58,299 bases of DNA from REEB85 sp018971455 (GTDB taxonomy: Bacteria; Pseudomonadota; Alphaproteobacteria; Acetobacterales; Acetobacteraceae), in NCBI GenBank assembly GCA_028871195.1, contig JAGWNT010000009.1, forward strand, positions 1-58,299, written 5' to 3'. Made by a program: the position numbers and the translations under genes. The notes beneath the pieces are model-generated. The model was given only the letters and a program-made list of their open reading frames with translations, did no database searches and had not been told where the DNA came from. This document shows positions 51,822-58,299 of this stretch, in pieces (position 1 is the first letter of the stretch; every line of letters starts with the position of its first letter).

Positions 51822-53017
51822 CCGATCACCCTCTTGCTGCGCAGGTCGTTGATTTCGGCGTCGCTGTAGCCGGCCTCGCGCAGCACCGCCGCGGTGTCGG
51901 CGCCGGCGTCGCGAGTGGCGAAGCGGATATCGCGCGACAGGCCCTCGAGGTTGATCGGCGAGGCGACGAGGTGCTCGGCGCCGAGACGGGGATGAAGCAC
52001 CGTGCGGGCCAGGCCGAGATGCTGCACCTGCGGGTCGGCGAAGACCTGGTCGATGCCGTTGATCGGCCCGCACGGGATGCCGGCCTCTTCGAGCAGCGCG
52101 ATCCAGTGCGCGGCGGGCTTCTCCCGCGTCACCGCGCCGATCGCCGCGTTCACCGCCGCGCGGTCGTCGCTGCGGCCCTGCTGGGTGCGCCAGCCGGGCC
52201 TCGCGGTCCATTCCGGGTGGCCGAGCGCCGTGCTGAGCCGCTCCCACAGGCGCCCGGAACTGGCGGCGAGGTTGATATGCCCGTCAGAGGTCGGGAACAC
52301 GCCGGTCGGGATGCCGGTCGGGTGGTCGTTGCCGGCCTGCGGGGCGATCTCGCCGGCCATCAGCCAGCGGGCCGCCTGGAAATCCAGCATGAAGACCTGC
52401 GCCTCGAGCAGCGAGGTGTGCACCCAGCGGCCGACTCCGGTCGCCTCGCGCTCGAACAATGCGGTCATGATGCCCAGCGCCAGCAGGTTGCCGGCGGTGA
52501 GGTCGGCGATCGGGATGCCGACGCGCACCGGGCCCTGGCCGGGCAGGCCGGTGATCGACATCAATCCGCCCATCCCCTGGGCGATCTGATCGACGCCGGC
52601 GCGCAGCCCGTAGGGCCCGGTCTGCCCGAAGCCGCTGATGCTGCCATAGACGATGCGCGGATTGACCTTGCGCACATCCTCGTAGGCAACGTGCAGCCGG
52701 TGCTTCACGGCGGCGCGCATATTCTCCACCACGACGTCGGCGCGGGCCGCGAGGCGCAGGAAGGCGGCATGCCCCTCGGGGGATTTGAGATCGAGCTGGA
52801 TGGCGCGCTTGCCGCGATGGAGGTTCTGGAAATCGAAGCCGTCGCGATTGCCGGTCACGCCCTCGCCGTCCGGATCGGGGGGTTCGATGCGGATCACCTG
52901 CGCGCCCCAATCGGCGAGGTGGCGCACGCAGGTGGGCCCCGCGCGGGCGAGCGTGAGGTCGAGCACGGTGATGCGCGCGAGCGGCAGCCCGGCGGCCTGC
53001 GATTCTGCGTCGTCCAT
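51818..53017 (-). CDS. CaiB/BaiF family III CoA-transferase, second copy
   Basis: A 399-residue CoA-transferase. Features: VLDLTLARAGPTCVRHLADWGAQVIRIEPP at the N-terminus, NLHRGKRAIQLDLKSPEG (about residue 66), the expected catalytic Asp in IPIADLTAGNLLALG (about 167), and GTGVFPTSDG-like GVFPTSDGHINLAA later. It is distinct from the copy at 38636. It is cotranscribed with the atypical crotonase, which suggests activation of a carboxylate and then a CoA-dependent rearrangement or decarboxylation. The ATG giving MDDAESQAAGLPL was chosen. Confidence 0.9.
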   Translation of the reverse strand: MDDAESQAAGLPLARITVLDLTLARAGPTCVRHLADWGAQVIRIEPPDPDGEGVTGNRDGFDFQNLHRGKRAIQLDLKSPEGHAAFLRLAARADVVVENMRAAVKHRLHVAYEDVRKVNPRIVYGSISGFGQTGPYGLRAGVDQIAQGMGGLMSITGLPGQGPVRVGIPIADLTAGNLLALGIMTALFEREATGVGRWVHTSLLEAQVFMLDFQAARWLMAGEIAPQAGNDHPTGIPTGVFPTSDGHINLAASSGRLWERLSTALGHPEWTARPGWRTQQGRSDDRAAVNAAIGAVTREKPAAHWIALLEEAGIPCGPINGIDQVFADPQVQHLGLARTVLHPRLGAEHLVASPINLEGLSRDIRFATRDAGADTAAVLREAGYSDAEINDLRSKRVIG

Positions 53018-53096
53018 CCTTCCCCCGGGCGCGATTGCCGGGATGATCCGCCGGATGGCGCTTCCACTCAAGCCCGCGCGGCTCCATCCTGGCGCC

Positions 53097-53702
53097 ATGG
53101 ATGATGTCGATCTCGCGCTGATCCTGGCCTTCGATGGTTCGGCGAGCGTCAGCTACGACGAGTTCGGCCTGATCGCCGGCGGCTGCGCGGCCGCCCTGCG
53201 CGATCCGGCGGTGGTCGCGGGCCTCCTCGGCGGCCCGTTACGGTCGAGCCTGTGCGCGCTGCTGCTGTGGTCGGGCAGCGGCGCCCAGGCCGTGCTGGTG
53301 GACTGGACGCGGCTCGGCGCGAAGGCGGATCTCGCGGCCTTCGCCGACGCGGTGGACAACGTGCCGCGGATCGTCCGCGCTGGATCGACGGCGATCGGCG
53401 AGGCGTTGATCGCCTGCGAGAAGCTGCTGGCCCTGGCCCCGGCCGCGGCGCGCAGGCGGGTGATCGACGTCGCCGGCGACGGGCGTTCCAACGAGGGCGA
53501 CCCGCCGGGCCCGGTGCGCGACCGGCTGGCGGCGGCGGGCGTGACGATCAACGGGCTGTGCGTGCTGCATGAGGAGCCCGACCTGCTGGCGAGCTACACG
53601 CGCGAGGTCATCGGCGGCCTCGGCGCCTTTGCCCTGCAATGCCAGGATTATTCAGGATTCGCCGACGCCATGCGGCAGAAATTGCAGCAGGAAATATCGT
53701 AG
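53097..53702 (+). CDS. DUF1194-like von Willebrand factor A-domain protein
   Basis: A 201-residue single vWA domain. The MIDAS metal motif DGSAS lies near residue 12 in LILAFDGSASVSYDEF; a conserved VIDVAGDGRSNEGDPP (about 123) follows. DUF1194 proteins usually carry a signal peptide; none is visible here, even from the in-frame ATG 14 codons upstream (MALPLKPARLHPGA). It may be cytoplasmic and act in protein-protein contacts. It stands alone and is divergent from the CaiB gene by 79 bases. Confidence 0.75.
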   Translation: MDDVDLALILAFDGSASVSYDEFGLIAGGCAAALRDPAVVAGLLGGPLRSSLCALLLWSGSGAQAVLVDWTRLGAKADLAAFADAVDNVPRIVRAGSTAIGEALIACEKLLALAPAAARRRVIDVAGDGRSNEGDPPGPVRDRLAAAGVTINGLCVLHEEPDLLASYTREVIGGLGAFALQCQDYSGFADAMRQKLQQEIS

Positions 53703-53757
53703 GCAGCGATTCCCCGGCGGTCCGAGCGGGTGCTGCGCTCCGGGCGGGCGGTGCCCC

Positions 53758-54315
53758 TCAGATCCGCAGATGATCGGGGATGACCAGGCCGAGGCGGGTC
53801 GGCACGTTCCATTCCTCGCGCACCTCGCGCACCGGGCGGAAGCCCATGCGTTGGTAGAGCGGCAGCGCGCGCGGATGGTCGGCCGTGCAGGTGTTCACGG
53901 TCAGCGTGCGCGCCCCGCTGCGCCAGGCGGTGTCGATGGCGTGGCGCAGGAAGCCCGGGCCGAGGCCGCGCCCGACCGCGTGCGGCATTAGGCCGAAATA
54001 CCCCAGATTGACAACCGGCCAGCCGCCGCTGTCGAGTTCGTGGAACCCGGCGGGCTGGCCGTCCAGGTAGAGCACGGTGATGGCGACCTGCGGGCTGCGC
54101 AGCACCGCCTCCAGCGCGCGATCGCTCATCGCCCGGCGCAGCCACCAGACATGCGGCGCCCCGACGGTATCGTAGAGGAAGCGATAGAAGGGCAGGGTGC
54201 AGCCGCGAACGGCGCGGATTTCGCACCCCGCCGGCATGCCGGGCGCCGGTGTTGCGGGTGGCGCCTCCATCCGCAGGAAGGTGACGATGACGCCGACCCG
54301 GACGACTGGCTCCAC
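53758..54315 (-). CDS. GNAT-family N-acetyltransferase
   Basis: A 185-residue acetyl-CoA-dependent acyltransferase. The acetyl-CoA loop is in GLMPHAVGRGLGPGFLRHAID (about residues 109-129) and the C-terminal LPLYQRMGFRPVREV is typical. FYRFLYDTVGAPHVWWLRRAMSD near residue 43 is seen in a subgroup of alphaproteobacterial GNAT proteins. The target is unknown. It lies alone between the vWA gene and the polyprenyl synthase gene. Confidence 0.83.
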   Translation of the reverse strand: MEPVVRVGVIVTFLRMEAPPATPAPGMPAGCEIRAVRGCTLPFYRFLYDTVGAPHVWWLRRAMSDRALEAVLRSPQVAITVLYLDGQPAGFHELDSGGWPVVNLGYFGLMPHAVGRGLGPGFLRHAIDTAWRSGARTLTVNTCTADHPRALPLYQRMGFRPVREVREEWNVPTRLGLVIPDHLRI

Positions 54316-54426
54316 CGCCGGTTCCTAGCGCAATGCCGGCGCGGGTGAAATCGCGCGGCCATTCCATACCGGTGAGAGGGATTGGCAAAAACCTGCCGCG
54401 GCCCGCGCGCTTGATCCGGCCATGCG

Positions 54427-55521
54427 CTAGCTCGCGCGGTTGACGGTGTAGTCGGCCACGGCCAGCAGGCTGGCGCGCCAGGTCGAGTCCGGGAAGGCCG
54501 TCAGGCTCGCCTTGGCCGCGGCCGCGAAGCTTGCGGCCCGCTCCAGCGTGGCGGCGATGGCGCCGGTCCGCGCGATGATGTCCAGCGCCCGGGCGAGATC
54601 GGTCTCGCCCTGCTCGCTGGCCTCGATGGTGCGCTGCCAGAAGCCGCGTTCGGCGGCGTCGCCGGCGGCGAAGGCGGCGAGGACGGGCAGGGTGATCTTG
54701 CCCTCGCGGAAATCGTCGCCGACGGTTTTGCCGAGCTTGCCCTGGTCGGCGGCGTAATCCAGCGCGTCATCGACCAGCTGGAAGGCGATGCCGAGATTCA
54801 TGCCGTATTCCGCCAGCGCCGCCTCCTCGGCGGGCGGGCGGCCGGCGACCACCGCGCCAACCTCGCAGGCCGCGGCGAACAGTGCTGCGGTCTTCCCGCG
54901 CACCACGTCCAGATAGCGCTCCTCGGTGGTGGAGAGGTCGTTCTGCGTGACGAGCTGCAGCACCTCGCCCTCGGCGATGGTCGCCGCCGCGCGGGAGAGG
55001 ATATCGAGCACCCGCAGCGAGCCGTCCTCGACCATCAGCTGGAAGGCGCGGGCGAACAGGAAATCGCCGACCAGCACCGACGCCTTGTTGCCGAACACCG
55101 CATTGGCGCTGGCCAGGCCCCGGCGCAGCAGGCTCTCATCCACGACGTCGTCATGCAGCAGGGTGGCGGTGTGGATGAACTCCACGCAGGCGGCGAGATT
55201 GATGTGGCGCGGCCCGGCATAGCCGCACATCCGCGCCGTGGCCAGGGTGAGCAGCGGGCGCAGCCGCTTGCCGCCGGCCGCCACCAGATGGGCGGCCAGC
55301 TGCGGGATCAGGGCGACCGGGCTGTCCATCCGCGCCACGATGGCCCGGTTGGTGGCCTGCAGATCCTCGGCCACGAGCGCGACGAGCGCGCCCAGGGCGT
55401 CCTCGGCCTCGATGGGCCCGGACTCGGTTTCGGCGCGGGGCAGGGTGACAACGACGCCCAAGGCATTCTCCCGGAACACGGACCCGCGCCGTCTGGCGCC
55501 GACCGGGCTCGATATCGACAT
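54427..55521 (-). CDS. Long-chain polyprenyl diphosphate synthase
   Basis: All-trans prenyltransferase that extends farnesyl diphosphate with isopentenyl units, most likely to make the ubiquinone side chain (C40-C50; decaprenyl is common in alphaproteobacteria). Both Asp-rich motifs are present: LLHDDVVDESLLRRG (about residue 122) and QLVDDALDYAADQGKLGKTVGDDF (about 248). GGKRLRPLL near 84 is also conserved. At 364 residues it is slightly longer than IspB because of an N-terminal extension; in-frame later starts are possible. Product length cannot be set from sequence. Confidence 0.9.
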   Translation of the reverse strand: MSISSPVGARRRGSVFRENALGVVVTLPRAETESGPIEAEDALGALVALVAEDLQATNRAIVARMDSPVALIPQLAAHLVAAGGKRLRPLLTLATARMCGYAGPRHINLAACVEFIHTATLLHDDVVDESLLRRGLASANAVFGNKASVLVGDFLFARAFQLMVEDGSLRVLDILSRAAATIAEGEVLQLVTQNDLSTTEERYLDVVRGKTAALFAAACEVGAVVAGRPPAEEAALAEYGMNLGIAFQLVDDALDYAADQGKLGKTVGDDFREGKITLPVLAAFAAGDAAERGFWQRTIEASEQGETDLARALDIIARTGAIAATLERAASFAAAAKASLTAFPDSTWRASLLAVADYTVNRAS

Positions 55522-55595
55522 GGTTCGGCACGCACCACGGCGCCGAGAATTGAACGCTTTGCCTGGCGGCGAAGCTGGCCGACACTTAGCCCAAG

Positions 55596-55817
55596 ATGCA
55601 CATTCTCGCCAAATCCAATGACCCGGTCCGCCTCAGCTTCCTCGTCGTGCTGCTGCGCGATGCCGGCATCGAGGCGGTGTTGCTGGACGGCCACGCCAGC
55701 GCCGTGGAGGGCAGCATCGGCGCCATTCCGCGCCGGCTGGTGGTGCAGGAGGCGGATGCGATCCGCGCCCGGCGGGTGCTGCGCGAGGCCGGCGAGGGGG
55801 CGGTGGAGGAGACGTGA
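55596..55817 (+). CDS. DUF2007 family protein
   Basis: A 73-residue protein with the DUF2007 pattern: LLRDAGIEAVLLDGHASAVEG then IPRRLVVQEADAIRARRVL, a beta-alpha-beta fold resembling PII-like or ACT domains. The family is called a putative signal-transducing protein, but its function is unknown. It overlaps the following methyltransferase gene (GTGA). Divergent polyprenyl synthase and DUF2007 genes are a common alphaproteobacterial arrangement. Confidence 0.82.
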   Translation: MHILAKSNDPVRLSFLVVLLRDAGIEAVLLDGHASAVEGSIGAIPRRLVVQEADAIRARRVLREAGEGAVEET

Positions 55818-56533
55818 TCACCCAGGGATGGCTGCTCGGCGGGCAGGTGCGCCACGACCAGCCGAAAGGCGGCCACCGCAGCGGGATCGAGCCGGTCCTG
55901 CTGGCGGCCAGCGTTCCCGCCCGGCCGGGCCAGAACGTGCTGGAAGGCGGCAGCGGGGCGGGGGCGGCGTTGCTCTGCCTCGCCCATCGCGTGCCGGGGG
56001 TGAACGGACTGGGCGTCGAGCGCGAGCCCGCCCTGGCGGCGCTGGCGACGGCGAACGCGGAGGCCAGCGGCGTGTCGGGGCTGCGCTTCGTCGCGGCCGA
56101 CCTCACCGCCTGGGAGCCGGCGGAGAGGTTCGACCACGCCATGGCCAACCCGCCCTGGCATGGCGCGGGCACCGCCTCGCCCGATCGCCGGCACGAGGCC
56201 GCGCGGCGGGCCGAGGCCGGGCTGCTGGCGCGCTGGGCGATGCGGCTCGCCGGCGGCCTGCGCCATCGCGGCACGCTGACCCTGGCGCTCGGCGCGGCGC
56301 ACCTCGCCGACGGGCTGGCCGCGCTGGGGGCGGCGGGCTGCGGCAGCCTCGCGGTGCTGCCGCTCTGGCCACGGCCGGGCCGGGCGGCGAAGCTCGTGCT
56401 GCTGCGCGCGGTGCGGGGCGGGCGGGGGCCGAGCGAGATGCTGCCCGGCCTGGTTCTTCACCGGGCGGATGGCGGCTTCACGGCCGAGGCCGAGGCCGTG
56501 CTGCGCGGTGGCGCGGCCCTGCCGTTCAAATAG
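55814..56533 (+). CDS. TrmN6-like SAM-dependent methyltransferase
   Basis: A 239-residue Rossmann methyltransferase. The AdoMet site VLEGGSGAGAALLCLAHR is near residue 42 (most relatives have an Asp for the Glu) and the N6-adenine methyltransferase motif NPPWHG is near 115. It resembles tRNA1(Val) (adenine-37-N6)-methyltransferase YfiC/TrmN6. GTG start overlapping the DUF2007 stop. Methylation of another RNA or of glutamine in a protein is possible, since NPPY/W also occurs in such enzymes. Confidence 0.75.
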   Translation: MITQGWLLGGQVRHDQPKGGHRSGIEPVLLAASVPARPGQNVLEGGSGAGAALLCLAHRVPGVNGLGVEREPALAALATANAEASGVSGLRFVAADLTAWEPAERFDHAMANPPWHGAGTASPDRRHEAARRAEAGLLARWAMRLAGGLRHRGTLTLALGAAHLADGLAALGAAGCGSLAVLPLWPRPGRAAKLVLLRAVRGGRGPSEMLPGLVLHRADGGFTAEAEAVLRGGAALPFK

Positions 56534-56551
56534 CTGCCGTTCAAATAATCG

Positions 56552-56842
56552 TCAGAGTGCCGTCTGCTCGGGGTGGCGCAGGTGCCACAGCCGCTCATGG
56601 GCGGCAACCAGGCTTTCCATGGTGCGGCGGCGGTTGCTGTCCTGCGTCACCGGGCGGCGCTTAAGCATCATCTCCATGATGTGCAGGAGCTGCTCGGCGA
56701 TCTCGTAATCGGTCTGGTCGCAGGCCTGGTGGAAGGCGATCAGGATTTTATCCGACAATCGGCGGCTGTAGCGGGGGGCGCCGCTCGTCTCCCGCCCGCC
56801 TTCCGGCGCGAATCCACGAAGGCTTTCCTTGGTCTCAGCCAC
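56552..56842 (-). CDS. Conserved small protein of unknown function
   Basis: A 96-residue, mainly alpha-helical soluble protein. Its centre, AFHQACDQTDYEIAEQLLHIMEMMLKRRP, is predicted helical and the end ESLVAAHERLWHLRHPE is likewise charged and helical. I recall similar small proteins beside SCO genes in Acetobacteraceae but know no function. The GTG start overlaps the SCO stop by eight bases, so the two are probably cotranslated. There are no signal peptide or membrane segments. Confidence 0.65.
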   Translation of the reverse strand: MAETKESLRGFAPEGGRETSGAPRYSRRLSDKILIAFHQACDQTDYEIAEQLLHIMEMMLKRRPVTQDSNRRRTMESLVAAHERLWHLRHPEQTAL

Positions 56843-57497
56843 GGCGCGCTCCGATCATCGTCTCATGCCTCCATGCCGCGTCCATCGGCCGGTGACGCGG
56901 CGCCAGCGACGCGGCGCCGCCGATTCGCGCGCGAATCGCCTTGGCCAGCGCATCGGCGCTCGTCCCGGGGCCGTAGAGGCTCCGAAACCGCCCGTCCGGC
57001 CCCATCAGATATATGAAGGAAGAATGATCCATGAGATAGCCGGTCGAGTCCTTCGGGGTCACTTTTTGATAATAGACCCGATAGGCGTGCGCTGCGGCAG
57101 AAATTTGTGCATCGGTCCCGGTCAGCCCGATCAGCCGGGGGCTGAACAGCTTGACATAGCTCGCCATGACGCCGGGCGTGTCGCGTCCGGGATCCACCGT
57201 GATGAACAGCGGAGCCACCCGGTCGGCGAGTTGGCCGAGCTGGTCGAGCGCCGCGGCGATGGTCTGCAATTCGGTCGGGCAGACATCCGGGCAGTAGGTG
57301 TAGCCGAAATAGACGAGCATCCAGCGGCCGCGGAAATCGGCGTTGGTGACGGTCTTGCCGGCGCCGTCGGTGAGGGTGAACGGCCCGCCGACGCTGACTG
57401 CGGGCGCACCCGGCCCGTGGCGCAGCCAGAGCGTCGCGGAGGCGCCGAGCACCACCGCGACGAGGCCGATGGCAAGCCAGCGTGCATGGCGGATCAT
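56835..57497 (-). CDS. SCO1/SenC-family copper chaperone
   Basis: Membrane-anchored thioredoxin-fold protein that delivers copper to cytochrome c oxidase. Copper ligands are present: the CxxxC pair in YTYCPDVCPTEL (about residue 73) and the later His in LMDHSSFIYL (about 160). One N-terminal helix (about residues 8-26) anchors the domain in the periplasm. At 220 residues it is of usual length. The ATG giving MIRHARWLAIGLVAVVLG was chosen because an upstream extension has no signal-like character. No oxidase genes lie nearby. Confidence 0.92.
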   Translation of the reverse strand: MIRHARWLAIGLVAVVLGASATLWLRHGPGAPAVSVGGPFTLTDGAGKTVTNADFRGRWMLVYFGYTYCPDVCPTELQTIAAALDQLGQLADRVAPLFITVDPGRDTPGVMASYVKLFSPRLIGLTGTDAQISAAAHAYRVYYQKVTPKDSTGYLMDHSSFIYLMGPDGRFRSLYGPGTSADALAKAIRARIGGAASLAPRHRPMDAAWRHETMIGARRG

Positions 57498-57543
57498 GGC
57501 CCCTTCCTCGCAGGGTCGGCGGCGCAAGTAAACCCGTGCCCGG

Positions 57544-58014
57544 TCATGGCCCGCCGCGGCGCAGCCCCAGGAAGAAGTTCCGCAGCAGGGCGGCCGCGGC
57601 CGCCTCCTGCAACCCGCCGATGACCTCCGGCCGGTGCTGGCTTCCAGGTGCCGCGAAGACGCGCGCGCCATGGTCGATGCCGCCCCCCTTGGGGTCGTAG
57701 GCGCCGAAGGCGAGGCGGCGGATGCGGAACAGCCCGCTCGCCGCCGCGCACATCGCGCATGGCTCGAGCGTCACCACCAGGTCGCAGCCGGCCAGCCGGG
57801 GCGAGCCGAGCCGGTCTGCGGCGGCGCGCAGGGCGAGCATCTCGGCATGGGCGCTGGCGTCGTGCCGCTCCTCCGTCCGGTTGCCGGCGCGGGCCAGCAC
57901 CGCTCCGTCCGGGCCCAGCACCACCGCGCCCACCGGCACCTCGCCGCGGGCGGCGGCGGCGCGCGCTTCGGCGAGGGCCATCTCCATTGCCGCCCCGAGA
58001 TCCGCCGGCGCCAT
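57544..58014 (-). CDS. tadA: tRNA-specific adenosine deaminase
   Basis: Deaminates A34 to inosine in the tRNA-Arg(ACG) wobble position. Zinc and proton-shuttle residues are present: HAE in SAHAEMLAL (about residue 56) and PCAMC (about 85). GEVPVGAVVL and NRTEERHDASAHAE are the family's conserved segments. At 156 residues it is typical. The C-terminal RNFFLGLRRG tail fits bacterial TadA. The TRAP permease gene ends 12 bases upstream on the same strand, so tadA could be cotranscribed with it. Confidence 0.94.
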   Translation of the reverse strand: MAPADLGAAMEMALAEARAAAARGEVPVGAVVLGPDGAVLARAGNRTEERHDASAHAEMLALRAAADRLGSPRLAGCDLVVTLEPCAMCAAASGLFRIRRLAFGAYDPKGGGIDHGARVFAAPGSQHRPEVIGGLQEAAAAALLRNFFLGLRRGGP

Positions 58015-58026
58015 GACTGCCCCCGT

Positions 58027-58299
58027 TCAGTGCCCGAAGACGAGGTTGGGCAGCCACAGCGTCAGCACCGGCACGTAGGTGATGAGCGTCAGCACGATCA
58101 GCAGCAGCACCAGGAAGGGCAGGATGCCCCGGATCACCTCGCTGATCGGGGCGGCGGAAATGGTCGAGAGCACGAACAGGTTGAGGCCGACCGGCGGATG
58201 GACCAGGCCGATCTCCATGTTGTGGGTGAAGATGATGGCGAAATGCACGGGATCGACGCCGAGGGGGATCAGCGCCGGCGCCAGCACCGGCATCGCCAC
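58027..58299 (-). CDS. TRAP transporter large permease (DctM-type), C-terminal part
   Basis: The last 90 residues of a minus-strand gene that continues past the right edge. HFAIIFTHNMEIGLVHPPVGLNLFV is the conserved C-terminal region of DctM/TRAP large permeases, followed by hydrophobic helices and WLPNLVFGH at the end. Such permeases take up organic acids such as C4-dicarboxylates or sugar acids with a periplasmic binding protein and a small DctQ subunit. Those partners would lie beyond the window. Confidence 0.9.
   Translation of the reverse strand: MAMPVLAPALIPLGVDPVHFAIIFTHNMEIGLVHPPVGLNLFVLSTISAAPISEVIRGILPFLVLLLIVLTLITYVPVLTLWLPNLVFGH

Overview
The window is high-GC DNA from an alphaproteobacterium. 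The gene order nuoI-J-K-L-M-N, birA, coaX, rnj, DUF1467, proS, lolC, lolD, dnaE is typical of Rhodospirillales and most like Acetobacteraceae. This assignment rests on gene order and protein character only; no rRNA or tRNA gene was seen.

Region 1 (1-16978) is a housekeeping block, all on the plus strand. It holds the membrane-arm genes of respiratory complex I, coupled by stop/start overlaps, then biotin ligase, type III pantothenate kinase, RNase J and a small DUF1467 membrane protein. A 457-base non-coding stretch with two terminator-like hairpins and a long nested stem (possible small RNA) precedes proS. Then come the lipoprotein-release ABC genes lolCD and dnaE.

Region 2 (17102-53017) is an accessory, mostly catabolic region. 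It opens with a WsaF-like glycosyltransferase. An IclR regulator is divergent from a thiamine-diphosphate enzyme, an epimerase and a cupin. A complete protocatechuate 4,5-cleavage set follows: ligA, ligB, ligI, galD, ligK and galB on the minus strand, ligC on the plus strand. It is controlled, by inference, by a LysR-type regulator with two tandem winged-HTH domains. Next is an isocitrate-lyase-family enzyme divergent from an unusual trio (YrdC-like, MFS transporter, second YrdC-like). A TauD-type dioxygenase and a CitE-type lyase are divergent from MaoC, MmgE/PrpD, acyl-CoA dehydrogenase, CaiB and GntR genes; this set resembles an itaconate or related C5-dicarboxylate CoA route. A shared ATGTnCGTACA motif lies in the promoters of both parts and links them to one candidate regulon. 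The region continues with a nucleotidyltransferase/kinase fusion plus a second nucleotidyltransferase, a polysaccharide deacetylase divergent from an amidase, two NAD-dependent dehydrogenases, a second MaoC protein, an HxlR regulator with a MATE exporter, a sulfotransferase, and a crotonase-CaiB pair.

Region 3 (53097-58299) returns to core-type genes: a von Willebrand-A protein, a GNAT acetyltransferase, polyprenyl diphosphate synthase, DUF2007, a TrmN6-like methyltransferase, a small conserved protein, SCO, TadA and the 3' end of a TRAP transporter permease.

No integrase, transposase, CRISPR array or tRNA was recognised. The most novel-looking features are the paired YrdC-like genes around a transporter, the tandem-HTH LysR regulator with its palindromic site, the shared operator motif, and the structured RNA candidate before proS.
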